A stretch of 64,000 nt of DNA from Thalassovita aquimarina. GTDB taxonomy: Bacteria; Pseudomonadota; Alphaproteobacteria; Rhodobacterales; Rhodobacteraceae. Location: NCBI RefSeq assembly GCF_018219815.1, contig NZ_JADMKU010000004.1, positions 1 to 64,000 on the forward strand. Direction: 5' to 3'. Of the stretch, positions 29,697 to 37,792 are shown piece by piece; the first letter of the stretch is position 1; each line of letters opens with the position of its first letter. A model generated the notes under the pieces. It was not told where the DNA came from, did not search any database, and saw only the letters and a program-made list of their open reading frames with translations. The position numbers and the translations under genes were made by a program.

Positions 29697-29977
29697 CGAC
29701 TTGCGTCTTTCGCGAAGAAGGCTGCGGCTTTTTTAGTATGTCGCGCTCCTGCTTCAGCACCACATTCTCCTTGCGCAGCCGCTTCAGCTCGGCCCGGAGA
29801 TCGGCCTGGTCTTCCGCAGGCTCCTCGGCATCGCGATCCTGCCTCCCCCAATCGCGTCAGCGTTGAGAGGCCAATGCCGAGATCATCTGCGATTTCACGT
29901 CGTGTGCGTCCGCTGGTCAGCGCCAACCGAACTGCTTCACGCCGAAATTCCGGCGTCGGTCGTTTCCAACGGGACAA
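29693..29977 (-). pseudogene. IS3 OrfA with a frameshift
   Basis: Begins normally (KRPTPEFRREAVRLALTSGRTRREIADDLGIGLSTLTR, the HTH domain), then changes frame near 29848. The expected continuation DAEEPAEDQADLRAELKRLRKENVVLKQERDILKK is found in another frame, down to an A6G slippery run near 29729-29735 that would normally drive OrfAB frameshifting. The lost bases make OrfA non-functional. Confidence 0.82.
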
Positions 29978-30272
29978 AGAACACCTCCTGGTTCCTCAGT
30001 TGGTGCTCTCCACTTTTTCCGGGTAAGTCCAATCCCGAGTGTGGATCATTGAGTGGATAGCCGTTTCAAAGTGTACCATATCAAATTGAAGAAAAAAGAC
30101 TTTCTCGATTGACGATACTCCCGCCGGAAGCGAGGTCCGAAGGAACATTCTGGAAGCGTTTTTCCGAGGGATGAGGCCTTCGCCAAAGGCGCGGATGATC
30201 CGGCGGCCGCCGCCGGGCCTTGCCCGGGCGCGATGAACCGGCCACTCTGCGGCAGTCCCGAGGGAGACCGCG

Positions 30273-30998
30273 ATGACCGTCTATGACCCGCTCAACACGC
30301 TGAAACCCGTGGCCCCGGACCTGTGGCTGATCGACGGGCCGGCGATCCGGTTCTACGGCATGCCGTTTTCCACCCGTGCCACCGTGGTGCGGCTGGCAGA
30401 TGGCGGGCTCTGGGTGCATTCGCCGACCCTGATGACCGAGGATTTGCGCGCCGAGCTGAACGCGCTTGGCCCGGTCCGGCACCTGATCGCGCCGAACTGG
30501 ATCCACTACGCCTATATCGGCCAGTGGCAGGCGGCGTTTCCCGGGGCGCTGGCCTGGGCCGCGCCGGGAGTACGGGAACGGGCGGCAGGGCGCGGCATGG
30601 AATTGCGCTTCGATCGCGATCTCGGGCCGGACGCGCCAGAGGACTGGGCCGGGCAGATCGACCAGATGATCGTCGAGGGCAGCAAGGTCCATCGCGAGGC
30701 GGTGTTTTTCCACCGCGCGTCGCGCACGCTGATCCTGACCGACCTGATCGAGAATTTCGAGGCGGCGAAACTGCCCTGGTGGATGCGGATCGCCACCCGG
30801 CTGGCCGGGATACAGGACCCGGACGGGCAGATGCCGCGCGACATGCGGCTGACCTTTGCCGGGCATCGCGACCGGTTGCGCGACGCGGTGGAACGGATGA
30901 TCGGCTGGGGCCCGGAGCGGATCATCCTGGCGCATGGCCGCTGGTACGACCGCGACGCGGTGGCGGAACTGCGCCGGGCGTTCCGCTTCGTGCTTTGA
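30273..30998 (+). CDS. DUF4336 family protein (metallo-hydrolase-like fold)
   Basis: A 241-residue soluble protein matching DUF4336: LWLIDGPAIRFYGMPFSTRATVVRLADGGLWVHSP at the start and VRHLIAPNWIHYAYIGQWQAAFPGA in the middle. The fold is related to metallo-beta-lactamases, but the HxHxDH metal site is not present in canonical form; His of WVHSP and the HLIAPN...H segment are the conserved polar positions. Role unknown. ATG 30273 follows GGGAG by 7 bases. It stands alone between the IS3 element and the beta-helix gene. Confidence 0.85.
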   Translation: MTVYDPLNTLKPVAPDLWLIDGPAIRFYGMPFSTRATVVRLADGGLWVHSPTLMTEDLRAELNALGPVRHLIAPNWIHYAYIGQWQAAFPGALAWAAPGVRERAAGRGMELRFDRDLGPDAPEDWAGQIDQMIVEGSKVHREAVFFHRASRTLILTDLIENFEAAKLPWWMRIATRLAGIQDPDGQMPRDMRLTFAGHRDRLRDAVERMIGWGPERIILAHGRWYDRDAVAELRRAFRFVL

Positions 30999-31091
30999 GT
31001 CGGCCGTTTCGGCGCGGTGGTCTCATCCGCCGTTAACCCCTGCCCTGCTATCCCGCTGACCGCGTGAAAGGGCCAGGGGAAAGGACCAAGG

Positions 31092-33380
31092 ATGAACAAG
31101 GCGATTACCGACGGTGTGGTGTTCATGCCCACCGCATTCGAGGCCGGGCTGGACGTCTGGTCGAGCGGCGACGGCACGCCGGGGTCGGACACTTACGAAA
31201 ACGCGGCCAACGCGGCCTATGTGCCCGCCGATGCCGATTTCTCCGGCTGCCTGGAACTGCAGAAAACCGCGGCCACGCAGAAACTGCGCTACATGGGGCA
31301 GACGCCGCTTTTCCCGGGCACCTACCTGCGGATCACCGCGCGGGTGAAGGCGATCAGCGGCAACCTGCCGACGGTGCGCATCGCGGGCTGGGCGGGGGAT
31401 GGCGGCGGCGCCCATGTGAGCGGGCTGACCGAAACCGGCCCGGGCGTGACGCTGAGCGATTACGGCCGGGTGGTCGAGGTCAGCGCCATCGTCGGGTCGG
31501 GCAATCGCGGCGGCGTCGACATGGTCTGGGGCAACGTGCCGGTGTTCGGCCATTTCGGGCTGGACCTGACCGGGGCGAACGGCGGCGTGGTGCGGATCGA
31601 CGACATCGCGATCGAGGATGTCACCCAGGTGTTCCACCGCAACCTGATGAACTGGGTCGACGTGCGCGATTACGGTGCGGCGGGCGACGGCGCCACCGAC
31701 GACGCGGCCGCGTTCGAAGCCGCCGACGCCGCCGCGCAGGGGCGCCGGGTGCTGGTGTCGGCGGGAAGCTATTACCTCGGCTCCAGCGTAACGCTGGAAA
31801 ACCCGGTGCAGTTCGAGGGCACCGTCACCATGCCCGACAGCGCCATCCTGTCGCTGACCAAGAGCTTCGATCTGCCCACCTATATCGACGCGTTCGGCGA
31901 CGAGATGCAGGGGTTCCGCAAGGCGTTCCAGTCGCTGCTGAACAATTCCGATCATGAATCGCTCGACCTCGGCGGCCGGCGGATCAGCGTCGACGGACCG
32001 ATCGACATGCAGGCGGCGGTGCCCAACCGGACCCAGTTCGCGCAGCGCCGCCATATCCGCAACGGCCAGTTCTACTGCGAGGCATCGAGCAACTGGGACA
32101 CCGAGGTCTTCACCTCGACCGCGAGCTATGTGGCGTCCGATCCGCTGCGGCTGAGCAACGTCGCCAATATCGCCAACATTCCCATCGGCGCGCTGATCAC
32201 CGGCAATGGGGTCGGGCGCGAGGTCTATGTCCGCGACAAGAATGTGGCGACCCAGGAAATCACCCTGTCGGCGCCGCTGTTCGATGCGGTGGGGACGCAG
32301 AGCTACACGTTCACCCGCTACAAATACATCATGGATTTCAGCGGCTTCGCGAAGCTGTCCAAGTTTTCCATGTCGGATATAGAGTTCCAGTGCAACGGCC
32401 GGGCCAGCGGTGTCATGCTGGCCCCGGCGGGATTGATTTTCCACCTGAAGGATTGCTTCTTCACCTCTCCCAAGGACCGCGCCGTCAGTTCGATCGGCGA
32501 AGGCTGCCAGGGGATGCTGATCGACCGCTGCCAATTCCTGTCGAACGAAACCGGGATGCGGGTGCAGGACCGCACGACGGTCGCTCTCAACGCCAATTCC
32601 AACGACGTCAAGCTGCGCAACAACCGGGTGACGCAGTTCCGCCATTTCGCGGTGCTGGGCGGCACCAGTTCGATCATCACCGGCAACCACTGGTTCCAGG
32701 GCGACGACGAGGACGAGGGCGTGCGCACCGGCGGGCTGATCCTGACCAGCCCGCACAACCGCGCCACGATCAACGGCAATTACATCGACAACTGTTCGAT
32801 CGAATGGACCAACGAACACGATCACGAACCGGCGTTCAGCAACGAATATTCCTTCAGCGCGCTGAACATCACCGACAACATCTTCCAGTCGATCGGATCG
32901 GCGCCCTGGTTCCGGTTCATCGTGGTCAAGCCGCACGGGACCGGCCATTTCATCAGCGGGCTGAACGTCACCGGCAACATCTTCCGGTCGATCCACGGCA
33001 CGCTGAACCGGGTCGATTATGTCGACACCAGCTATGCCGATCTGGATTACAGCCGGATGCGCAACATCACCGTGCAGGGCAACATGTTCAACGCCATCGG
33101 CCAGGGCATCGCCAACCCGGCGGTGGTGCAGCATGCGCAGAACACCGTCGCGGGCAGCTGGACGGTGGATTGCGCAGGTCCCCTGCCCTTCGGCGGCTAT
33201 GCCCAGAACGTGCAGGCACTGGTGACCCGGTCGAAGATCAAGAACGCCGCCAACGTGGCGAATTACGATCAGCCCTACGTGGCGGTGGAACAGGGAGCGG
33301 GCCGCGATCAGGTCACGCTGCATTGGTCCGAGCCGGTCAGCGGCGACGTCTCGGTCACGGTGCGGATGGATAATGTTTGA
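31092..33380 (+). CDS. Large right-handed beta-helix protein (GH28-related/pectate-lyase-like)
   Basis: 762 residues. A beta-sandwich-like N-terminal part (about 1-185) precedes VDVRDYGAAGDGATDDAAAFEAADAAA (about 191-217), the hallmark of the pectate-lyase-superfamily / phage-tailspike entry to a parallel beta-helix. Repeating strand-turn units with TGN/DN steps follow (ITGNHWFQ, INGNYIDN, ITDNIFQS, VTGNIFRS, VQGNMFNA). No signal peptide is visible, and no other phage gene is nearby. It could be a surface polysaccharide-acting enzyme or a domesticated tailspike; substrate unknown. ATG 31092 follows AAGGACCAAGG. Confidence 0.8.
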   Translation: MNKAITDGVVFMPTAFEAGLDVWSSGDGTPGSDTYENAANAAYVPADADFSGCLELQKTAATQKLRYMGQTPLFPGTYLRITARVKAISGNLPTVRIAGWAGDGGGAHVSGLTETGPGVTLSDYGRVVEVSAIVGSGNRGGVDMVWGNVPVFGHFGLDLTGANGGVVRIDDIAIEDVTQVFHRNLMNWVDVRDYGAAGDGATDDAAAFEAADAAAQGRRVLVSAGSYYLGSSVTLENPVQFEGTVTMPDSAILSLTKSFDLPTYIDAFGDEMQGFRKAFQSLLNNSDHESLDLGGRRISVDGPIDMQAAVPNRTQFAQRRHIRNGQFYCEASSNWDTEVFTSTASYVASDPLRLSNVANIANIPIGALITGNGVGREVYVRDKNVATQEITLSAPLFDAVGTQSYTFTRYKYIMDFSGFAKLSKFSMSDIEFQCNGRASGVMLAPAGLIFHLKDCFFTSPKDRAVSSIGEGCQGMLIDRCQFLSNETGMRVQDRTTVALNANSNDVKLRNNRVTQFRHFAVLGGTSSIITGNHWFQGDDEDEGVRTGGLILTSPHNRATINGNYIDNCSIEWTNEHDHEPAFSNEYSFSALNITDNIFQSIGSAPWFRFIVVKPHGTGHFISGLNVTGNIFRSIHGTLNRVDYVDTSYADLDYSRMRNITVQGNMFNAIGQGIANPAVVQHAQNTVAGSWTVDCAGPLPFGGYAQNVQALVTRSKIKNAANVANYDQPYVAVEQGAGRDQVTLHWSEPVSGDVSVTVRMDNV

Positions 33381-33399
33381 TCTGCGGTGGTCGGAGGAG

Positions 33400-33421
33400 G
33401 GCCCGACCGCGCGGTCGGGCC
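33400..33421. terminator. 22-base palindrome between convergent genes, possible reduced copy of the structured repeat
   Basis: GGCCCGACCGC (33400-33410) is followed at once by its exact complement GCGGTCGGGCC (33411-33421). These are the outer arms of repeat copy C without the inner segments, and the following bases up to the stop codon at 33450 also resemble the tail of copy C. It probably ends transcription in both directions, although no T-run is present. Confidence 0.55.
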
Positions 33422-33449
33422 TTCGCCCGGTGCGCGCCGGGGGGCGGCG

Positions 33450-33941
33450 CTATCCGGAACTCAGGCCGAGATCGCTGGGCGTCAGCGTGAAGGCCTTGCC
33501 GAAGCCGCCGTTCAGATAGGCCCGCGTCACCTCGAACAGCACGAAGGAAAAATCGGCGAAGCCGATATAGAGCTTGGCCTTGGGATGGCCTTGCAGGTAG
33601 TGCGCGGCCAGATCCTCATGCCCGTCCTGCCCGTGGCGCAGGAACCGGGCGGTGGCCTGCAGCGTCAGGCGCGGATGGATCAGCGGATCGCCCTTTTGCC
33701 CCGGTTCGCCCGGCAGCAGCGAACAGGCCGGATTGGCCTGCAGCGCGCGGGTGTGATGGGCGAGATCCGACACCAGGCTGAGCGGCCGGCCAGCGGGCGA
33801 GGTGCCGACGGCGACACGCGCCACCAGCGGCAGGCCGGTTTCGGCTTCGGTCACGCCGAGCGCGCCGAAACGGGCGGCGTCGATCAGGGAGCGGGCCAGC
33901 GCGCGGGCTTCGTCATCGGTGGGGCGGATCAGGTCGGGCAT
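33450..33941 (-). CDS. HugZ-like pyridoxamine 5'-phosphate oxidase-family protein
   Basis: 163 residues with the split-barrel flavin-binding fold: ARSLIDAARFGALGVTEAETGLPLVARVAVGTSPAGRPLSLVSDLAHHTRALQANPACSLL, typical of the HugZ family linked to heme utilisation or degradation. The C-terminal part (LYIGFADFSFVLFEVTRAYLNGGFGKAF) has the conserved YLNGGFGKA motif of this group. No heme genes are adjacent, so substrate is inferred only from family. ATG 33941. Confidence 0.85.
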   Translation of the reverse strand: MPDLIRPTDDEARALARSLIDAARFGALGVTEAETGLPLVARVAVGTSPAGRPLSLVSDLAHHTRALQANPACSLLPGEPGQKGDPLIHPRLTLQATARFLRHGQDGHEDLAAHYLQGHPKAKLYIGFADFSFVLFEVTRAYLNGGFGKAFTLTPSDLGLSSG

Positions 33942-34024
33942 GGCGGCAAGCTAGGCGCCAGCGGCCCGGATCGCAAGCGGTCCGGCAGAGTAATCATCGG
34001 CGCGAAGCCGGGCCCTGCCGAGGC

Positions 34025-34669
34025 TCAGAATTCTTTCCACAGGCCCAGTTTCAGCCCCCGGTCCTTGCTGCTGGTCACTTCCTGGGCGAAGCCGAATTCG
34101 ATCTGCCAGCCCCGGCCGATGTCCCGGGTGATCGAGGGCACGAGGCGCAGGAAGGCCGGATCGCCCGCCGCCTTGCCGCTTTGCACCTGCATGAGCAGCT
34201 TGTCGCGCCTGCCGCGGTTCAGCCCGAAGGTCAGGTCGGCCTTGTAGTCGGTCAGGTTGGTGCGCAGGTTCAGTTCCGCCGCGGTTTCCAGCGACACCCA
34301 ACCACCCCCGAAACCATAACCGTAGGACAGGCCGGGCCGGAAGGTCGGGTTGCCCGCAATTTCGCCCAAACCGGCTTCGATCGCGAAACGGTGCGCCCCG
34401 GTCGCGGCCCCCAGCGGCCAGCGCAGGAAGGCGATGGATTTCGTATCCCCCGACACCCCACGCCCCAGATCCAGCCCGGCGGTCAGGCGCGGGGTCATGC
34501 CGTATTCAAGGTAGATCCCGGCATAGTTCTGTCCGCCCGACCCGGTTTCGAGAAGATAGGCGCTGGATGAATAGAACCCGCGGCCCTCGTCGCGCAACCA
34601 TGCCCCTGCCAAGGCCGGAACCGGCAGCAGACATAAGATGAATGCGAGAATGCGGTGCATAATATTCAT
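34025..34669 (-). CDS. Predicted outer-membrane beta-barrel protein
   Basis: 214 residues with a signal peptide (ILAFILCLLPVPALAGA, cleavage near residue 22). The mature part has alternating polar/hydrophobic strands rich in Gly, Tyr and Phe (FYSSSAYLLETG, YAGIYLEYGMTPRLTAGLDLGRG, FLRWPLG, WQIEFGFAQEV) and ends in Phe (LKLGLWKEF), the usual C-terminal signal for outer-membrane insertion by Bam. I do not recognise the family. Start may be ATG 34669 or ATG 34660. Confidence 0.75.
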   Translation of the reverse strand: MNIMHRILAFILCLLPVPALAGAWLRDEGRGFYSSSAYLLETGSGGQNYAGIYLEYGMTPRLTAGLDLGRGVSGDTKSIAFLRWPLGAATGAHRFAIEAGLGEIAGNPTFRPGLSYGYGFGGGWVSLETAAELNLRTNLTDYKADLTFGLNRGRRDKLLMQVQSGKAAGDPAFLRLVPSITRDIGRGWQIEFGFAQEVTSSKDRGLKLGLWKEF

Positions 34670-34778
34670 GATAGCACCAGCTTGAGAAAAATTTTAAAAA
34701 AATATCCGATTACCACCGGCAGATTTTGGATTACCCGCGACCGGTGCTAGGCTGGAGGGGCTTAGGGGAGGACACCAC

Positions 34779-35099
34779 ATGCCCACGATTTCGCAAAACA
34801 GTGATTTCCAGACGGTCATCACCACCTTTGAAATGACGCCGGGCACCTGCCAGGATCTGCTCGACGCGCTGTCGGATGCCTACGAGAATTTCATTTCGAA
34901 ACAGCCCGGTTTCATTTCCGCCGGGTTGCATGTGAACGACGCGCAGACGCGGATTGCCAATTATTCGCAATGGCGCAGCCGCGAGGATTTCCAGGCCATG
35001 CTGCGCAGCGACGAGATGCGGCGGCGCAACCGCGAGATTTCTGGCCTGTGCAAGACGTTCGAACCCGTCATGTACGACGTGGCGCGCAGTTTCGACTGA
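34779..35099 (+). CDS. Antibiotic biosynthesis monooxygenase (ABM) domain protein
   Basis: 106 residues forming a single dimeric alpha/beta ferredoxin-like ABM domain: TTFEMTPGTCQDLLDALSDAYENFISKQPGFISAGLHVNDAQTRIANYSQWRSREDFQAML. The pattern of PGF...A-L-H...NYSQWRS is diagnostic. Such proteins act as cofactor-free monooxygenases or heme-degrading enzymes; the substrate here is unknown. ATG 34779 follows GGGGAGGACACC. It is convergent with trxC, with repeat copy B between them. Confidence 0.87.
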   Translation: MPTISQNSDFQTVITTFEMTPGTCQDLLDALSDAYENFISKQPGFISAGLHVNDAQTRIANYSQWRSREDFQAMLRSDEMRRRNREISGLCKTFEPVMYDVARSFD

Positions 35100-35138
35100 G
35101 CAACGCGCCTTTCGGGCTGCCCGGTGCAACACAGGGCC

Positions 35139-35295
35139 GCGCCCTCCTTCGGGTAGGCGCATCGGACCTTCGTGTTTGTCAGTTTATCCTGCCGCCCCCA
35201 ACGACGTCCAAGCCGCATCCAACGTCACCAATGCGCCCTCCCAAGGGGGGGCGGGAGGGCGCGGCCCGGCGGCGCGAGTCGCCTTGTTCCGGGCC
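35139..35295. repeat. Structured intergenic repeat, copy B (157 bp)
   Basis: Lies between the convergent ABM and trxC genes. Four complementary segments: GCGCCCTCC (35139-35147), GGCGC (35156-35160), GCGCCCTCCC (35233-35242) and GGGAGGGCGC (35253-35262). The first can pair with the second (5 bp) or the fourth (9 bp), the third with the fourth (10 bp). Core TCAGTTTATCC at 35179-35189, tail hairpin ending CCGGGC at 35294, 19 bases before the trxC stop codon. Confidence 0.85.
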
Positions 35296-35312
35296 GGTCA
35301 GTTCCAGACGTA

Positions 35313-35744
35313 TCAGACCGCTTTGTGAACCCAATCGACGATGGCCGGGGCCGGCATCGCCCCGGATTGCCGCGCCCGTTCGCGCCCGCCGGCAAAGGCG
35401 GCCATGGTCGGGATGCCGCGGATGTTGTAGGCGGTGCCGGCCTTGGGGTGGGCTTCGGTGTTCAGCTTGACCAGCCGGGCCTGGCCGTTCAGCGCCCCGG
35501 CGGCCTTGGAAAATTCCGGCGCCATCATCCGGCACGGGCCGCACCAAGGCGCCCAGAAATCCACCACCAGCGGCAGGTCGTCGTTGCGGGCGGCTTTCTG
35601 CAGGGTGGCGAAGTCGACCTCGACCGCCTTGGCAGGGATCAATTTGGCGCCGCAGGTGCCGCATTTGGGACCGGCGGACAGCTTGTCATCTGGGACGCGG
35701 TTGACCTGGCCGCAGTCCAGACAGGTGATTTTCTTCGACGCCAT
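35313..35744 (-). CDS. trxC: Thioredoxin 2 (zinc-binding thioredoxin)
   Basis: 143 residues. The N-terminal zinc site has two CxxC pairs (CLDCG at about residues 8-12 and CGTCG at about 29-33), followed by a thioredoxin domain with active site WCGPCRMM (about 67-74) and cis-Pro loop RGIPTMAAF. TrxC proteins reduce cytosolic disulfides under oxidative stress and their zinc domain tunes redox potential. ATG 35744 is chosen because the zinc domain starts immediately (MASKKITCLDC); an in-frame extension to 35810 has no similarity. Confidence 0.93.
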   Translation of the reverse strand: MASKKITCLDCGQVNRVPDDKLSAGPKCGTCGAKLIPAKAVEVDFATLQKAARNDDLPLVVDFWAPWCGPCRMMAPEFSKAAGALNGQARLVKLNTEAHPKAGTAYNIRGIPTMAAFAGGRERARQSGAMPAPAIVDWVHKAV

Positions 35745-35973
35745 GACGGGCTCCCTCAAACACATCTTGTCTTGCGCATATAAGAGGCAACAACCTTGAA
35801 ACAAGAGCAAATCTCAACATCGCTCTTGCCATGAATCAGATGTCGCCCCATATTTTCAACTGCGACGTTACTCTCTATCGACCACGGCCATTTACCGGCT
35901 CAGTTATTCGATCTTGTACTGACGAGCCGGGCTGCCGCACTTCCGCGGGCAGCAAAATAAAGGAGACTACGGA
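35745..35973 (+). promoter_or_regulatory. Divergent trxC/csp promoter region with possible cold-shock leader
   Basis: 229 bases between trxC (minus) and the cold-shock gene (plus). The part next to csp is more AT-rich than the surroundings and ends with AAGGAG 6 bases before ATG 35974. Cold-shock genes usually have long structured leaders, so a leader of 100 bases or more is plausible; no E. coli-type cold box was recognised. Confidence 0.4.
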
Positions 35974-36180
35974 ATGCCCACTGGCACCGTGAAGTGGTTC
36001 AACACCACCAAAGGTTATGGTTTCATTGCCCCCGACGATGGCGGCAAGGACATTTTCGTTCACATTTCGGCGGTCGAGCGTTCCGGCCTGACCGGCCTGG
36101 CCGACGATCAGAAAGTCAGCTACGAGCTGCAATCGGGCCGCGACGGCCGCGAAAGCGCCGTGGACCTGGCGCTGCTGTAA
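35974..36180 (+). CDS. Cold-shock protein (CspA family)
   Basis: 68 residues, a single OB-fold nucleic-acid chaperone. RNP1 KGYGFIAP (residues 13-20) and RNP2 DIFVHISAVE (about 27-36) are intact, preceded by GTVKWFNTTKGYG. Binds single-stranded RNA/DNA and melts structures at low temperature. It is a monocistronic gene with strong RBS and terminator. Confidence 0.96.
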   Translation: MPTGTVKWFNTTKGYGFIAPDDGGKDIFVHISAVERSGLTGLADDQKVSYELQSGRDGRESAVDLALL

Positions 36181-36205
36181 CGCTCAGGCGTTACCGGAGA
36201 TCGAA

Positions 36206-36229
36206 GCCGCCCCAAGGGGCGGCTTTTTT
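36206..36229 (+). terminator. Rho-independent terminator of the cold-shock gene
   Basis: Perfect 8-bp stem GCCGCCCC (36206-36213) with GGGGCGGC (36216-36223), loop AA, followed by six T residues, 26 bases after the csp stop codon. Confidence 0.93.
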
Positions 36230-36256
36230 ATTGAGGCCCGCAGCAGTAACGCCGGG

Positions 36257-36412
36257 CAGCGCCCGACCGCGGGTGGGCGCGCAAACCTCAGTGTTTGGCA
36301 GTTTATCCATCCGCCACATCAAACGTATCTGCGTCGCACGAACCGTGAAGAAGCGCCCGCCCGTGTGGGCGGTCGGGCGCTGCCCGGCGGCGCGGAGCGC
36401 CGCTATTCGGGC
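36257..36412. repeat. Structured intergenic repeat, copy C (156 bp)
   Basis: Lies after the csp terminator and before the arylesterase stop codon (convergent genes). Outer arms CAGCGCCCGACCGC (36257-36270) and GCGGTCGGGCGCTG (36369-36382) are complementary over 14 of 14 bases; inner segments GGGCGC (36275-36280) and GCGCCC (36353-36358) can pair with them instead. Core GGCAGTTTATCC near 36297-36308. The tail ends TCGGGC at 36412, 18 bases before the stop codon of the minus-strand gene. Confidence 0.85.
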
Positions 36413-36429
36413 GGGGAAAATCCGGAAGG

Positions 36430-37110
36430 TCAATCCAACCGTTCGATCAGCTCGATCACCTTCGGACCCAGCCCCTCGACGATCAGCCGCACGCCGTCGG
36501 CATTGGGGTGAAGCCCGTCGGGCTGAAACAGGTCGCCCAGCATGGCCGGATCGGTTTCACCCAAACCCTCGAAGAAGCTTTCGGCGTAGAGCGTGCCGAA
36601 CTCGGCCGACAGTTCGGGCCAGATCGCGTTGATTTCGCGTTGGTAGTCGGGCCCGAAATTGCCCGGCGCGCGCAGACCCACCAGCAACACCTCGACCCCC
36701 TTGTCCTGCGCCACTTGCAGGATGCCGCGGATATTGGCGCGGGTGACGGCCGGATCGGTGCCGCGCAGCACGTCGTTGCCGCCAAGCGCCAGGATCATGC
36801 CCTGCACGTCCGCGGTCAGCGACCAGTCGATCCGCGCCAGCCCTCCGGTGGTGGTGTCGCCCGACACGCCCGCGTTGATCACCCGCGCCTCGGCGCCGTG
36901 ATCGGCCAGCCAGGCGCGCAACTGCGGCACGAAACCATCCTGTTCGATCAGTCCGTAGCCCTGGGTCAGGCTGTCGCCGAAGGCGATCAGCGCCGGCGGC
37001 GCGGCAAGGACGGGGTGCGCCGATATCAGCAGCAGGCTCGCCAACACCTTGCCCCGCAGGCGCCCGGCCCCATATGACACTAAAGTTTTCAATGAATTGC
37101 AGAACCGCAT
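36430..37110 (-). CDS. Arylesterase / GDSL (SGNH) hydrolase, TesA-like
   Basis: A 226-residue periplasmic lipase/esterase. After a signal peptide (KVLASLLLISAHPVLA) come block I FGDSLTQGYG (nucleophile Ser, about residue 47), the oxyanion block GGNDVLRG and block V DGLHPNADG (catalytic Asp and His), all intact. Start chosen at ATG 37110 so that the signal peptide is near the N-terminus; the frame stays open further up, but the extension overlaps the ABC gene. With the divergent YbbA/YbbP-type ABC pair this matches the tesA-ybbA-ybbP cluster known from E. coli. Confidence 0.9.
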   Translation of the reverse strand: MRFCNSLKTLVSYGAGRLRGKVLASLLLISAHPVLAAPPALIAFGDSLTQGYGLIEQDGFVPQLRAWLADHGAEARVINAGVSGDTTTGGLARIDWSLTADVQGMILALGGNDVLRGTDPAVTRANIRGILQVAQDKGVEVLLVGLRAPGNFGPDYQREINAIWPELSAEFGTLYAESFFEGLGETDPAMLGDLFQPDGLHPNADGVRLIVEGLGPKVIELIERLD

Positions 37111-37792
37111 GTCTGACCCCATTCTTTCCCTTACAGATGCAACTCTTTCGCTCGATGGCAATGCCGGTCGGGTGGAAATCCTCCATGGCATCACCATCGA
37201 TGTCCAGAGCGGCGAAAGCCTCGGGCTGGTGGGACCGTCCGGGTCCGGCAAGTCTTCGCTCCTGATGCTGATGGGCGGGCTGGAACGGGCGACATCGGGA
37301 CAGGTGCAGGCGCTTGGCCATGACCTGACGGCGATGGACGAGGATCAGCTGGCCCGGTTCCGCCGCGACGCGATGGGCATCGTGTTCCAATCCTTCCACC
37401 TGATCCCGACCATGACGGCACTGGAAAACGTCGCGACACCGCTGGAACTGGCCGGCCATCGCGATGCATTCGACCGGGCGATGGAGGAACTGAAGACGGT
37501 GGGGCTCGAGGCGCGGGCCGACCATTACCCGTCGCAGATGTCGGGCGGCGAACAGCAGCGGGTGGCGCTGGCGCGCGCCAGCGCCCCGCGGCCGCGCATC
37601 CTGCTGGCGGATGAACCCACCGGCAACCTGGACGAAGCCAACGGCGCTGCGATCATCGATCTGCTGTTCGGGCTGCGCGACCGGCACGGCGCGACGCTGG
37701 TTCTGGTCACCCACGCGCCGGAACTCGCGCGGCGCTGCGACCGGGTGGTGCGGCTGCGCGACGGGCGCATCGACGGCGAGGCCGCGGCATGA
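37109..37792 (+). CDS. ABC transporter ATP-binding protein, YbbA type
   Basis: 227 residues of the LolD/MacB-like ATPase class. Walker A GPSGSGKSS (about residue 44), signature MSGGEQQRVALARA (about 145), Walker B LLADEPTGNLD and the H-loop VTHAPE are present. It starts at ATG 37109, sharing two bases with the start codon of the divergent arylesterase gene; no clear SD site. Its stop codon overlaps the start of the permease gene (37789). Likely a mechanotransmission-type ABC system acting on envelope proteins or esters together with the neighbouring esterase. Confidence 0.92.
   Translation: MSDPILSLTDATLSLDGNAGRVEILHGITIDVQSGESLGLVGPSGSGKSSLLMLMGGLERATSGQVQALGHDLTAMDEDQLARFRRDAMGIVFQSFHLIPTMTALENVATPLELAGHRDAFDRAMEELKTVGLEARADHYPSQMSGGEQQRVALARASAPRPRILLADEPTGNLDEANGAAIIDLLFGLRDRHGATLVLVTHAPELARRCDRVVRLRDGRIDGEAAA

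Larger units (their letters stand above)
28784..30031 (-). mobile_element. IS3-family insertion sequence, full length but decayed
   Basis: 1248 bp bounded by imperfect inverted repeats: TGGTCTTACCCGGA at 28784 and, on the minus strand, TGGACTTACCCGGA from 30031, each followed by AGTGGAGAGC after a short variable spacer. No clear target duplication was found (GAG on the left, ATC on the right). It encodes OrfA and OrfB on the minus strand, both broken (see the two entries). Inserted directly behind the MCE operon. Confidence 0.88.

Noticed and set aside
31092-33380. Prophage region
   Set aside because: Apart from the tailspike-like beta-helix gene there are no capsid, portal, terminase or lysis genes nearby.
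36206-36412. CRISPR-like or tandem repeat array after the cold-shock gene
   Set aside because: The palindromic segments belong to one terminator and one copy of the 157-bp element; there are no regularly spaced identical repeats with spacers.
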